Assembly (NCBI GenBank): GCA_015061565.1
Contig: SUWI01000024.1
Span: 1-33,937 of the forward strand
Source of the DNA: Lentisphaerota bacterium
Lineage (GTDB): Bacteria > Verrucomicrobiota > Lentisphaeria > Victivallales > UBA1829
Reading direction: 5' to 3'
Length of the DNA: 33,937 nt
The translations under genes were made by a program, and so were the position numbers. The stretch's first letter is position 1. The number at the start of each line of letters is the position of its first letter. This document shows, in pieces, positions 17,553 to 25,832 of the stretch. Under the pieces are notes generated by a model. The model searched no databases. It was not told the DNA's origin and was given only the letters and a program-made list of their open reading frames with translations.

Positions 17553-19616
17553 ATGTCACGAAAAAAAGAAAAATATACCAAGCCGCTGCCGATTTCCATT
17601 TACTGGCGTCTGCTGAAATATGTGAAGCCTTACAAATGGCGTCTGATGATCGGCATTCTGGCCGGATTGGTGGCCAGCGGGTCGATGTTCGGCGGGATCA
17701 TGGTGCTTCCGCAGCTGGTCAAAGGCGTCAATGTGGTTTCGCCGGAAACCATGGAACAGAACCGGCGGACTGCGGTGAAGATCATCCGGAAGCTGGATGA
17801 AGTTCCGAAACAGAATTACGAGGCGCGGGAAAATGCGGTCGAGGCGGTGCTGAACGAACCGTCCGGACGCGGCGTGCTCGAGCATAATATCGATAAGACC
17901 GAAAAAAAGCTGCAGAAATTTCTGCCGGCATCGTGGAATATCCATGTGGTTTACGACCAGGGCACGGTGGTGCTGCAGATGTTCGGTAAAAACGTGATCG
18001 GCATCCCGGCCGAGACCCGCACTGGGAAAATGACCTGGCAGTTCTTCGCGCTCTTCGCGTTTTTCTTTGTGGTGCTGTGGGCGATCCGGAACCTGTTCAT
18101 CTTCATCAACCATTATTACATGCGCTGGGTGGGGATCCGGGTGGTGACCGACCTGCGGCTTGCCGCGTTCCGCACCCTGATGGACCAGTCGCTGAGCTTT
18201 TTCGGCCGGATCGACATCGGACAGATGATTTCGCGGACCACCAATGACACCACCGTCATGGAGACTGCGGTGGCGAACTCGATCGCCGATGCCACGCGCT
18301 GTCCGATGGAGATCGCGACCTGCGTCATCGCGGTCTGCATTGCCAGTTCGCGCTTCAACAACTGGATGCTGCCGCTGATCCTGATGCTGGGGCTGCCGCT
18401 TTGCATGGTGCCGCTGGTGCTGATCAGCCGCCGGATCCGCAATATTTTCCGCCGCGCGTTCGAGCAGATCGCCGTGGTGGTCCAGCGGATGCATGAAGTC
18501 CTCTCCGGGATCGTGGTCGTGAAAGCCTATCATGCCGAGGATCGCGAGATCGAAAAATTCGGCCAGGTCAACCGCAAATATTTCAAAACCCTGGTCAAAG
18601 CGCTGAAAAGTCAGCTGTTCATGCAGCCGCTGATGGAGACGGTCGCGGTCACGGCCACGCTCGTTTTTCTGGTTTACAGTTACAGTCAGGAGGTCACGCT
18701 CGGCGACCTGGTGCAGCTGCTGGCGCCGATTTTCCTGGCCTATCAGCCGATCAAGCAGCTGGCGAAAGTGTTCAGCAACGTCCAGCGCAGCATGGCCGCG
18801 GCGGACCGTTATTTCGAACTGCTCGACATGCATACCTCTCTGGTCGAAAAACCTGATGCCTTCGAACTGTCTGCTTTCAACGACCGGATCCAGCTCGAAA
18901 ATGTGACCTTTTCGTATGGCGACCGGACCATTCTGGACGGGATCAGTCTGACCATACCGAAAGGACACATGGTCGCGGTAGTCGGTTCCACGGGTTCGGG
19001 GAAAACCACCATCGCCAACCTGATCGCCCGGTTTTACGATGTGAATTCCGGCCGCGTGCTGATCGACGGACACGACGTGCGCGATATTTCGGTCGATTCC
19101 CTGCGCAGGCAGATCGGCATCGTCTCCCAGACGCCGATCCTCTTCAACGACACCATTGCCAACAATATCGCCTACGGCGTGCCCGATGCGCCCCGCGAGG
19201 CCATCATCGAGGCCGCCAAGCTGGTCAATGCGCATGAATTCATCACGGACGGACGGCATCCGGAAGGGTATGATACCGTGGTCGGCGAAAAAGGGTTCAA
19301 GCTGAGCGGCGGCGAACAGCAGCGCGTCACCATTGCCCGTGCCGTGCTCCGCAATCCTTCGATCCTGATCCTGGATGAAGCGACCAGCGCGCTGGATACC
19401 GCGACCGAGCGGCAGGTCCAGGAAGCCTTGGCGCGCGCGATGAAGAACCGGACGGTGTTCGCGATCGCGCACCGGCTGAGCACGATCAAGAATGCCAATC
19501 TGATCATTGTGCTGGATCACGGACATATCATCGAATCCGGCACGCACGAGGAATTACTCGCGAAAGGCGGCAAATACCGCGAACTGTACGATACCCAGTT
19601 CAGCAAAGATATCTGA
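17553..19616 (+). CDS. ABC exporter, MsbA/multidrug type (fused membrane and ATPase domains)
   Basis: This 687-residue half-transporter has an N-terminal six-helix membrane domain and a C-terminal ATPase with Walker A GSTGSGKTT (~478), signature LSGGEQQR (~584) and Walker B ILILDEATSAL. It dimerises in the inner membrane to export lipids or hydrophobic compounds; lipid A core flipping by MsbA is the closest analogy. Unlike typical MsbA it has about 100 residues between helices one (~30-50) and two (~160-180), rich in charged residues (for example NIDKTEKKLQKFLPASW). This would form an extracytoplasmic domain. The ATG lies 12 bp after the orphan GH2-like gene. The substrate is unknown. Confidence 0.9.
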   Translation: MSRKKEKYTKPLPISIYWRLLKYVKPYKWRLMIGILAGLVASGSMFGGIMVLPQLVKGVNVVSPETMEQNRRTAVKIIRKLDEVPKQNYEARENAVEAVLNEPSGRGVLEHNIDKTEKKLQKFLPASWNIHVVYDQGTVVLQMFGKNVIGIPAETRTGKMTWQFFALFAFFFVVLWAIRNLFIFINHYYMRWVGIRVVTDLRLAAFRTLMDQSLSFFGRIDIGQMISRTTNDTTVMETAVANSIADATRCPMEIATCVIAVCIASSRFNNWMLPLILMLGLPLCMVPLVLISRRIRNIFRRAFEQIAVVVQRMHEVLSGIVVVKAYHAEDREIEKFGQVNRKYFKTLVKALKSQLFMQPLMETVAVTATLVFLVYSYSQEVTLGDLVQLLAPIFLAYQPIKQLAKVFSNVQRSMAAADRYFELLDMHTSLVEKPDAFELSAFNDRIQLENVTFSYGDRTILDGISLTIPKGHMVAVVGSTGSGKTTIANLIARFYDVNSGRVLIDGHDVRDISVDSLRRQIGIVSQTPILFNDTIANNIAYGVPDAPREAIIEAAKLVNAHEFITDGRHPEGYDTVVGEKGFKLSGGEQQRVTIARAVLRNPSILILDEATSALDTATERQVQEALARAMKNRTVFAIAHRLSTIKNANLIIVLDHGHIIESGTHEELLAKGGKYRELYDTQFSKDI

Positions 19617-19634
19617 GCAATCTTGCTGCCCGGC

Positions 19635-20393
19635 TCACAGGTCCATGCGCATGCCGTCGAAGGCGGCATCCACCGGGAACGGAACGATTTCACGGCAGCG
19701 GGCGGTGACGCCTTCAGGATCGCGCAGGGTGGTCCGGCCATGATGGACAAAGACCATCCGTCCGATTTCAGCATGACTGTCTGCGAGATAACGGCATACC
19801 TCTTCCGGCTGATGATGTCCGCTTTCCATCATCAGCAGATCGCAATGCTGCGTCCAGCCGTCCAGTTCCCGGATCGAGGTCACATCGCCGGAATAAACGA
19901 TCGTTTTTCCCTCGACGGTGATGCGGAAACTGAAGGAACGGGGTTTCCCGGACGGGTCGAAGCGCAGATGATGGTTGCCTCGTGCCTCTACCTGGAACGG
20001 AGCGGAAATGACGATCCCTTCCCGCAGCGGATGGACGGGCGAGGTACAGGGAAATTCGGTCTCGGCCAGCATCCGGAAAATCGCCTCGATCTGCGCCGGA
20101 GACGAAGTGTAGACCGGCAGTTCGACCACCAGGGGTTCTTTCCGCAGGGCGCGCAGTTTCGCAATGGTCCAATACAGATTCGGCAGGCCGCCGATATGAT
20201 CGATATGCGGATGGGAAATAAACACCGCACGGGAAGTCAGCAGGTCCAGTCCGGCCAGATGGGCGGTATAAGAACAGTTTTCACCGGCATCGAACCAGTA
20301 GAGTTCATTCCGGTAACGCAGCACCCACGAAGTGTGATGCCGTCCGGCTTGAGGTTCCGTTCCGGAACAGCTTCCCAGCACAAATATTTCCAT
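19635..20393 (-). CDS. MBL-fold metal-dependent hydrolase (RNase Z-like)
   Basis: This 252-residue protein has the metallo-beta-lactamase motif H61-P-H63-I-D65-H66 binding two metals. An early VLGSCSGTEP strand, a later YSGDVTSI (metal-bridging Asp) and FVHHGRTT also fit. The layout matches RNase Z/ElaC-like and phosphodiesterase-like members, but the flexible exosite arm of true RNase Z is not evident, so the substrate is unsure. It starts at ATG 20393 with AAAGGAG about 8 bp upstream and a near-consensus promoter. It is convergent with the ABC transporter gene (19 bp between stops) and divergent from the amidohydrolase gene. Confidence 0.85.
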   Translation of the reverse strand: MEIFVLGSCSGTEPQAGRHHTSWVLRYRNELYWFDAGENCSYTAHLAGLDLLTSRAVFISHPHIDHIGGLPNLYWTIAKLRALRKEPLVVELPVYTSSPAQIEAIFRMLAETEFPCTSPVHPLREGIVISAPFQVEARGNHHLRFDPSGKPRSFSFRITVEGKTIVYSGDVTSIRELDGWTQHCDLLMMESGHHQPEEVCRYLADSHAEIGRMVFVHHGRTTLRDPEGVTARCREIVPFPVDAAFDGMRMDL

Positions 20394-20423
20394 CGTTTAA
20401 GCTCCTTTGCCTGTGTTTTTTCC

Positions 20424-20452
20424 AATATAACCCGATCCGGAAGTTTTTGCAA
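20424..20452 (-). promoter_or_regulatory. Promoter of the MBL-fold gene
   Basis: On the - strand TTGCAA (20452-20447), a 17 bp spacer and TATATT (20429-20424) precede the start codon by about 30 bp. The match to sigma-70 consensus is strong. Confidence 0.65.
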
Positions 20453-20483
20453 TGCCGAAATCCGGGTTTTTTCAATAAGGGAT

Positions 20484-20511
20484 TTGAAAAAAATGCAGAT
20501 TCGGCTACATT
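20484..20511 (+). promoter_or_regulatory. Promoter of the amidohydrolase gene
   Basis: TTGAAA (20484-20489), a 16 bp spacer and TACATT (20506-20511) lie about 41 bp before ATG 20553. This is a moderate match to consensus. Confidence 0.45.
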
Positions 20512-20552
20512 AACCGGAGAAGCCAATGTCAACCCGATCGAAAGGAATCAAA

Positions 20553-21425
20553 ATGTTTATCGACATTCACGGACATGCGCAGCGTCATTCCACTTTTCCC
20601 TGGCACGGAAAACCCTGGGTGTCGCCGAAAAAACTGGTGGAATTTTACGACCGGCATCAGATCGACCGCGGCGTGCTGATGCCGCTGATCGGACCGGAAT
20701 TTTATCTGCCGCAGTCCAACGAGGATATTCTCGAAATGGCGGAGCAGTTTCCGGGGCGGTTCATTCCGTTCTGCAATGTGCATCCGAAAGCGCTGATGAA
20801 CGATCCGCTGGCACCGCTGGAAGAGGTCATGCTCCATTATAAGAAACTTGGCTGCAAAGGCATCGGGGAAGTCACCTTCAACATGGATTTCTTCGATCCG
20901 TTCATGCAGAATTTCTTCCGGGCGGCGGAAAAGAGCGGTCTGCCGCTGACCTTCCACCTGGCCCATCGGCTGGGCGGCTGCTACGGGGTTTACGACCCGC
21001 CCGGACTCCCGGGTCTGGCGGAGACCCTGCAGCGTTTCCCGACTCTGCGGATGCTCGGCCACAGCCAGGCGTTCTGGGCGGAGATCAGCGAATTGGACGT
21101 GGTTTCCGACCGCATGGGTTATCCGAAGGGCAAGGTCCGCGAAGGCGCCGTGCCCAAACTGATGCGCCAGTTCAAGAACCTCTACGGCGATCTTTCCGCC
21201 GGTTCCGGCGCCAATGCCCTCATGCGTGATCCTGATTACGCAGTCTCGTTCCTGAACGAATTCCAGGACCGTCTCTGTTTCGGCATGGATGTCTGCCTGG
21301 AACCGACCGACGCCAATGCCAAGCTGGTGTATTTCCTGATCCGGCTGCGCGATGAGGGAAAAATCACCGAGTCGGTTTTCCGGAAAGTAGCCAGTGAAAA
21401 TGCGGTGAAGATCCTCGGACTGTAA
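20553..21425 (+). CDS. Amidohydrolase-superfamily metal-dependent hydrolase (TIM barrel)
   Basis: This 290-residue protein has the metal-binding H6-x-H8 pair in FIDIHGHA, a second set in TFHLAHR and GHSQAFW, and a late Asp in GMDVCLEP. Together these suggest the amidohydrolase-2 (ACMSD/uronate isomerase-related) branch. Members perform hydrolysis or decarboxylation of cyclic and carboxylated small molecules; the reaction here is unknown. ATG 20553 is preferred over ATG 20526 because GAAAGGA sits about 8 bp before it and the family N-terminus begins directly at FIDIHGH. It is followed by the alcohol dehydrogenase gene, which has its own promoter. Confidence 0.85.
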   Translation: MFIDIHGHAQRHSTFPWHGKPWVSPKKLVEFYDRHQIDRGVLMPLIGPEFYLPQSNEDILEMAEQFPGRFIPFCNVHPKALMNDPLAPLEEVMLHYKKLGCKGIGEVTFNMDFFDPFMQNFFRAAEKSGLPLTFHLAHRLGGCYGVYDPPGLPGLAETLQRFPTLRMLGHSQAFWAEISELDVVSDRMGYPKGKVREGAVPKLMRQFKNLYGDLSAGSGANALMRDPDYAVSFLNEFQDRLCFGMDVCLEPTDANAKLVYFLIRLRDEGKITESVFRKVASENAVKILGL

Positions 21426-21427
21426 AG

Positions 21428-21448
21428 AAAAGCAGACAGCTTTTTTTC
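21428..21448 (+). terminator. Weak possible terminator after the amidohydrolase gene
   Basis: AAAAGC and GCTTTT arms flank a five-base loop and run into a T tract at about 21441-21447. The stem is only six A/T-rich pairs, so it is a weak call. Confidence 0.3.
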
Positions 21449-21467
21449 GCATTTTCTCTATTTTCTG

Positions 21468-21495
21468 TTGCTTTTTGATGAAAGCATGATAGATT
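21468..21495 (+). promoter_or_regulatory. Promoter of the alcohol dehydrogenase gene
   Basis: TTGCTT (21468-21473), a 16 bp spacer and TAGATT (21490-21495) would start transcription near 21502, about 60 bp upstream of the coding start. Confidence 0.45.
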
Positions 21496-21509
21496 AATTA
21501 TTTGAAAAA

Positions 21510-21533
21510 ATGCGGCAGCGATTTTTGCCGCAT
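21510..21533 (+). promoter_or_regulatory. Hairpin in the 5' leader of the alcohol dehydrogenase mRNA
   Basis: ATGCGGCA (21510-21517) and TGCCGCAT (21526-21533) form a perfect 8 bp stem with an 8 base loop. It lies between the predicted transcription start and the ribosome site AAAGGAG (21548-21554). It may stabilise the message or be an operator; no terminator T tract follows. Confidence 0.55.
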
Positions 21534-21562
21534 CAACAGGCAATATCAAAGGAGATGGCAGG

Positions 21563-22621
21563 ATGAAGGGCTTTGCAATGCTCGGCATTGGTAAAATCGG
21601 ATGGATCGAAAAGGACAAACCTGCGTGCGGGCCGCTGGATGCGATCGTCAGGCCGCTGGCGGTGGCGCCTTGCACCTCGGATGTGCATACGGTTTGGGAA
21701 GGCGCACTGGGCGAGCGCAAAGACATGATCCTCGGACACGAAGCCTGCGGCGTGGTCGAAGAAGTCGGCTCGCTGGTCCGTGATTTCAAGCCCGGCGACC
21801 GGGTCATCGTCTCCGCCATCACGCCCGACTGGGGCGACCTCAACAGCCAGCGCGGATTTGCCATGCATTCGACCGGCATGCTGGCCGGCTGGAAATTCTC
21901 CAATTTCAAGGACGGTGTTTTCGGCGAATATTTCCATGTCAATGAAGCGGATGCGAACCTGGCCCTGCTGCCGGAAGGCATGGATCCGGGCGTCGGGACC
22001 ATGGTCTGCGACATGATGCCCACCGGCTTTCACGCCGCGGAACTGGCGGATGTCCAGTTCGGCGACGACGTGGCTGTCATCGGCATCGGTCCGGTCGGTC
22101 TGATGGCGGTGGCGGGCTGTGCCCTGCGCGGCGCGGCCAATATCTACTGCGTCGGCACCCGCGCCAAATGCCGCGAGGTCGCGACGGCCTACGGCGCCAC
22201 CGGTTTCCTGAGCTACAAGGACGGCGATCTGGCCGAACAGATCCTGGACCTGACGCACGGCAAGGGTGTGGACCGCGTCTGCATCGCCGGCGGCACGGTC
22301 GACACTTTCGATGAAGCCATCCGCATGGTCAAGCCCGGCGGCATCGTCAGCTCGGTCAATTATCTCGGCAGCGGCGATTACGTCAAGATCCCGCGGATCG
22401 AATGGGGCTGCGGCATGGGCCACAAGCAGATCCGCTGCGGCCTGATGCCCGGAGGACGTCTCCGCAGTGAAAAACTGGCTGCGCTGGTCACCGCCGGCCG
22501 CGTCGATCCCGGCCTGATGCTCACGCACAAATATCACGGTTTCGACCACATGGAAGAAGCGCTGATGATGATGCGCTCCAAAGCGGCCGATCTGATCAAA
22601 CCGGTGGTTTATATCGACTGA
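21563..22621 (+). CDS. NADP-dependent secondary (isopropanol-type) alcohol dehydrogenase
   Basis: This 352-residue zinc alcohol dehydrogenase closely follows the clostridial/Thermoanaerobacter secondary alcohol dehydrogenases, including the start MKGFAMLGI and the same total length. Zinc ligands C37, H59 and D150 and the nearby E60 sit at the same numbers. The NADP phosphate pocket G198-T199-R200 and Y218 is conserved, with Thr replacing Ser. The dinucleotide motif is GIGPVG. It interconverts ketones or aldehydes and alcohols in the cytoplasm, re-oxidising NADPH in fermentation. GGAG lies about 8 bp before the ATG, and a leader hairpin and own promoter precede it. A strong terminator follows. 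The high similarity to Firmicute enzymes suggests past transfer, which is inference. Confidence 0.95.
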   Translation: MKGFAMLGIGKIGWIEKDKPACGPLDAIVRPLAVAPCTSDVHTVWEGALGERKDMILGHEACGVVEEVGSLVRDFKPGDRVIVSAITPDWGDLNSQRGFAMHSTGMLAGWKFSNFKDGVFGEYFHVNEADANLALLPEGMDPGVGTMVCDMMPTGFHAAELADVQFGDDVAVIGIGPVGLMAVAGCALRGAANIYCVGTRAKCREVATAYGATGFLSYKDGDLAEQILDLTHGKGVDRVCIAGGTVDTFDEAIRMVKPGGIVSSVNYLGSGDYVKIPRIEWGCGMGHKQIRCGLMPGGRLRSEKLAALVTAGRVDPGLMLTHKYHGFDHMEEALMMMRSKAADLIKPVVYID

Positions 22622-22645
22622 ACCGCAAACGGAAACCTTTGAATT

Positions 22646-22684
22646 CGCCCCGTCGGATCTTTCTTTTCCGCCGGGGCGGTTTTT
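22646..22684 (+). terminator. Rho-independent terminator of the alcohol dehydrogenase gene
   Basis: CGCCCCG (22646-22652) and CGGGGCG (22672-22678) pair, with an additional CGG/CCG (22654-22656, 22668-22670) inside. TTTTT at 22680-22684 follows. It points towards the convergent prepilin-like gene. Confidence 0.85.
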
Positions 22685-22693
22685 ATCTGTGCG

Positions 22694-23416
22694 TCAGCGA
22701 AGGACAATCTGGGCGGGATCGGAGGTCCAGCTGTCTCCGAGCCAGCCGGACATGCGGTCGGTATAATAGGATACCGTGCGGAAATCATAACGCTTGAGTT
22801 TTTCGGCATGGCCGTCGATAAAGGTCACGGCGAATCCGCGATGGCGTTTGTCTTCCACCGGAGTGGTCCGCTGCGTGTAATTGTCGTGATCGGAATCGGC
22901 TTTGGTGAACATTTCGGTTTTGCTCTCCTCGACCAGGATGACCCGCGACGTGCTGATCCGGCTGCGGGCGAATTCGATGTTCCGCCAGGAGGCGCGCTGA
23001 TTGCCGGCGCGCGCATACGGTTCATGGGCATTGAACGAATAGGAAAATTCGCGTTCCTGATCGGAACGGCATTTGAAGATCGTCCTGGGCGCCTTGTTCT
23101 GGATCCGCAGCGCATTGGTCCAGCCGATGCCGCCGGAGTCCGGATCGGTCTTTTCCCATTCCACCACACCTTCCGGTTTCGGATAATATCCGGAACTTTC
23201 ATCCGCATACATCAGCAGATAAGTGCCGATCTGTTTCATATTGCTTACGCAGCGCATCCCTTCGGAAGCCGCTTTCACGCTGTAAAGCGCCGGCAGCAGC
23301 AGCGCCGCCAGGATCGCGATGATTGCAATCACGACCAGGAGCTCTATCAGCGTAAAACGAAAAACCGTTTTCTGTTTCAGATATGATGAGTTAAGAGCAT
23401 TCTTACTGTCCATCAT
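22694..23416 (-). CDS. Prepilin-like secreted protein, second copy
   Basis: This 240-residue protein has a 20-residue leader followed by [20 protein letters not shown], with Glu at mature position 5. The residue before the cleavage Phe is Arg (TVFR/F) instead of the Gly prepilin peptidases require. The C-terminal motif reads [12 protein letters not shown], with eight rather than nine residues between His and DG. ATG 23416 is chosen over 23443 because GGGAGGAG lies about 5 bp before it; a second ATG follows directly. The upstream MFS gene ends 23 bp before, so the two form a transcription unit. It ends opposite the alcohol dehydrogenase terminator. Its role is probably at the cell envelope; processing is uncertain. 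Confidence 0.85.
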   Translation of the reverse strand: MMDSKNALNSSYLKQKTVFRFTLIELLVVIAIIAILAALLLPALYSVKAASEGMRCVSNMKQIGTYLLMYADESSGYYPKPEGVVEWEKTDPDSGGIGWTNALRIQNKAPRTIFKCRSDQEREFSYSFNAHEPYARAGNQRASWRNIEFARSRISTSRVILVEESKTEMFTKADSDHDNYTQRTTPVEDKRHRGFAVTFIDGHAEKLKRYDFRTVSYYTDRMSGWLGDSWTSDPAQIVLR

Positions 23417-23439
23417 GATTCTCCTCCCTTCCTGACGGA

Positions 23440-24720
23440 TCATGAAACTTTGGTGAAACGGCCGTGCGTCTCTTTCAGCAGGAGCGCCATGACCAGCGAG
23501 ATCACCGAAAGCAGACCCAGGAACCCGAACAGCACCAGATAGGATTCCCGCGAATAGATCTCAATGCCGTTCCGGAATTCCGGCGGAAAAGCCCGCAGCA
23601 GAAAACCGACGGCATTTCCCAGCACCGCCAGCACGATATAGGCGATGAAATTGTTCATTGCGATCATGGATCCGGTGATGGACGGGTCATTGGTCTCCTG
23701 AATGATGGAAATGAAAACCGGACCCAGCGAGGAGGTGACGGCCAGCAGGCTCAGCAGGGGAAAGATCCAGTGGCTGCGGCAGTTGAAGATGATCATCAGG
23801 ATGATGCAGGCGAAGACCGCCACGGAAATGAATCCGTTCAGCAGACAGGGCGGTTTGCGGCGGTTGCCGAGCAGCTTGCTCAGGAGGGCGGCAAGAAAAC
23901 TCGAAACGGCGCAGAATCCGCCGAGGATCGAAACATACATGGCCGCACGGCCGGAACTGATCAGACAGAAATCCTCCATGAATTTTTTGCCGATCACGGT
24001 CTGCAGCACGTAATACAGCGCAAACGAGAGAGCGTTGAAGATAAACAGGATCCGATTATGCCGGATCCGCAGACCAGGGCCGAAATTCCCCAGCCGGATC
24101 GGGTGGTCTTTCCGGACCGGCGGCAGTTTCAAAGTCGAACCCGAAAAACCGAAACCGGCATAAAACAGGAATGCCAGCGCACCGGTCAGCAGCAGCGCTC
24201 CCGTGAAACCGAATCCGCCGATGCATCCTTCCAGCGGCGCGCCCGCGGCGATGCCGCCGAAATAGCCGATCATCAGGAAAAGTGCAATGACCATGGAATA
24301 ATTGCGGGGGAACGCACGGCTGATCTCCATGACCATGGAAAGATAGATCGTGCTGGCGCCCAAGCCCATCAGCGCCCGGATCAGATAAAGCACGGGAAGC
24401 GAACGGAACAGCGGAAAGAGCAATGAGCCCAGGCAGAAGAGAAATCCGCCGGCCAGGATCGTCCGGATGCCGCCGTAACGGTCCAGGAACAACCCCACCA
24501 GCAGCTGGGAGACGGCGTAAACATACATGAAGGACGCGCCCAGTGCCGTGATGTAAGGCGCACCCGCATGAAGATTTTCCTGCAGATGATTGAAAACCGT
24601 TCCGGGAATGGCCACCCGCTGCAGATTGGCAAAGAAATAAAGTCCGGTGCCGCAGATCAGCAGAAAAAACACCCGGTATTTCCGGGCGGGCAGCAATTTG
24701 TTCGTCATCGATGCATCCAT
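23440..24720 (-). CDS. Major facilitator superfamily transporter
   Basis: This 426-residue protein has about 12 hydrophobic helices in two halves. The MFS loop signature between helices two and three is visible as [14 protein letters not shown], close to the GxxxDRxGxRxxx consensus. It moves a small solute, possibly a sugar acid or sugar, across the inner membrane. This is suggested by the two oxidoreductase genes upstream and the prepilin-like gene downstream on the same strand. ATG 24720 is used; ATG 24708 is an alternative start. A promoter with an overlapping inverted repeat lies upstream, and a terminator separates it from the oxidoreductase unit. The substrate is not identifiable. Confidence 0.88.
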   Translation of the reverse strand: MDASMTNKLLPARKYRVFFLLICGTGLYFFANLQRVAIPGTVFNHLQENLHAGAPYITALGASFMYVYAVSQLLVGLFLDRYGGIRTILAGGFLFCLGSLLFPLFRSLPVLYLIRALMGLGASTIYLSMVMEISRAFPRNYSMVIALFLMIGYFGGIAAGAPLEGCIGGFGFTGALLLTGALAFLFYAGFGFSGSTLKLPPVRKDHPIRLGNFGPGLRIRHNRILFIFNALSFALYYVLQTVIGKKFMEDFCLISSGRAAMYVSILGGFCAVSSFLAALLSKLLGNRRKPPCLLNGFISVAVFACIILMIIFNCRSHWIFPLLSLLAVTSSLGPVFISIIQETNDPSITGSMIAMNNFIAYIVLAVLGNAVGFLLRAFPPEFRNGIEIYSRESYLVLFGFLGLLSVISLVMALLLKETHGRFTKVS

Positions 24721-24752
24721 CCGTTTTTAGCTTGCAGAAACTCATCAATATC

Positions 24753-24784
24753 GTGTAATATACACCGTGATCCGAGGTTTTCAA
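24753..24784 (-). promoter_or_regulatory. MFS promoter with inverted-repeat operator candidate
   Basis: On the - strand TTGAAA (24784-24779), a 16 bp spacer and TATATT (24762-24757) form a promoter. GTGTA-ATA-TACAC at 24753-24765 is a perfect inverted repeat covering the -10, so a bound repressor would block transcription. The regulator is unknown. Confidence 0.5.
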
Positions 24785-24812
24785 TACCGCAGCCGAAATG
24801 CGGAAAGGCACG

Positions 24813-24841
24813 AAAAACCGGGAGACATCACGCCTCCCGGT
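24813..24841 (-). terminator. Terminator of the MDR-Gfo/Idh unit
   Basis: CCGGGAG (24818-24824) pairs with CTCCCGG (24834-24840) around a nine-base loop. On the - strand the stem is followed by TTTTT (24817-24813). It lies just downstream of the stop at 24869 and upstream of the MFS promoter. Confidence 0.8.
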
Positions 24842-24868
24842 CAAATCGTTTTTGTTTCTGGAACCGTT

Positions 24869-25816
24869 TTATTTTTTCGCGGCTGCCAGACGGGTGCGGC
24901 GGTATTCCGCAGCGAACTGGGTCCCGTCGAATCCGGGGTCATCCTCCCGCAGGTCGGTCAGGAAGACTTTCTGACCATGATTCAGCCAGGAGATGCGGGC
25001 GGCCATGGCGGCCAGTTCCGGCTCGATCAGTACGGCGGACGGGATCGGCGGCGTATCGGTAGCCCCGGTGAAATACGGCATGACCTGCCGGATCATCGCC
25101 AGATAGACCACTTCGTCGGCTTTCATCTGAACGATCCGTTTATCCGTGACGACAGTCATGGCGAAGGGCAGCCAGGAGCTTTTGCCCGCGGTCAGCAGCC
25201 CGGTCCGGCCGTCTTTCCATTCCAGCATGATCTGTTTCTGGTTGCTGCTGCCGAGATACTGCGCCGAGACGATCCCCGGTCCCATGATGCTGGCGAGGAT
25301 CGAATAGCCGTGGATGCCGTAATTGAAATCATCCACGCCGACCGCCGTGTAAGCGGTATAGACGCGGCCGCGTTTGCTTTCCGGAATGGCCAGGAAATCC
25401 TGCGCCGGCTGGAAATAACGCAGGGCCGAACCGCCGGTCACCCGGTATCCCTGTTTGACCCAGTCCAGATACTGGTTGGCGTCGCGCAGATTCCCCGCGA
25501 TCGGCTTGTCGATGAAAACCGATTTGCCGGCTTCCACAAACATTTTCGCCTGTTCCATATGGCGGTCCCAGTTGGTGGTATGCACGATCACGCCGTCCAC
25601 CAGCGGGAGCATGTCGCTGAGGTTTTCCACGGCATGCGGAATGTTCATTTTGGCGCAATAATCGCGGGCATAGCCGGCGGGACGGGTTTCCCCGGAATCC
25701 CAGGCGGCCGTGATCTCCGCATCGAAAACATGGGCCGCCGCGTTCGCACGGATGATCGGGATCCATCCGTCCGGATGCGAAGTGCAGAGTCCGACTAAAC
25801 CGATTCTGAAACTCAT
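24869..25816 (-). CDS. Gfo/Idh/MocA-family oxidoreductase, second copy
   Basis: This 315-residue protein has an N-terminal Rossmann fold (FRIGLVGLCTSHPDGW) in which the glycine-rich loop is altered to GLCTSH. The signature EKP is replaced by IDKP (SVFIDKPIAG). The C-terminal half contains DDFNYGIHGYSIL, where His may be the catalytic residue. It is smaller than the copy at 5426 and lacks its Cys cluster. It is likely a sugar or cyclitol dehydrogenase in the cytoplasm. AGGAG lies upstream of ATG 25816. It is 16 bp downstream of the MDR dehydrogenase gene with a terminator after it, so these two are one operon. Confidence 0.8.
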   Translation of the reverse strand: MSFRIGLVGLCTSHPDGWIPIIRANAAAHVFDAEITAAWDSGETRPAGYARDYCAKMNIPHAVENLSDMLPLVDGVIVHTTNWDRHMEQAKMFVEAGKSVFIDKPIAGNLRDANQYLDWVKQGYRVTGGSALRYFQPAQDFLAIPESKRGRVYTAYTAVGVDDFNYGIHGYSILASIMGPGIVSAQYLGSSNQKQIMLEWKDGRTGLLTAGKSSWLPFAMTVVTDKRIVQMKADEVVYLAMIRQVMPYFTGATDTPPIPSAVLIEPELAAMAARISWLNHGQKVFLTDLREDDPGFDGTQFAAEYRRTRLAAAKK

Positions 25817-25832
25817 GGTCAGCTCCTTTTTC

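Noticed and set aside
17556-19547. Long antisense ORF opposite the ABC exporter gene
   Set aside because: The + strand has complete ABC motifs; the antisense product is low-complexity and His/Arg/Asp-rich.
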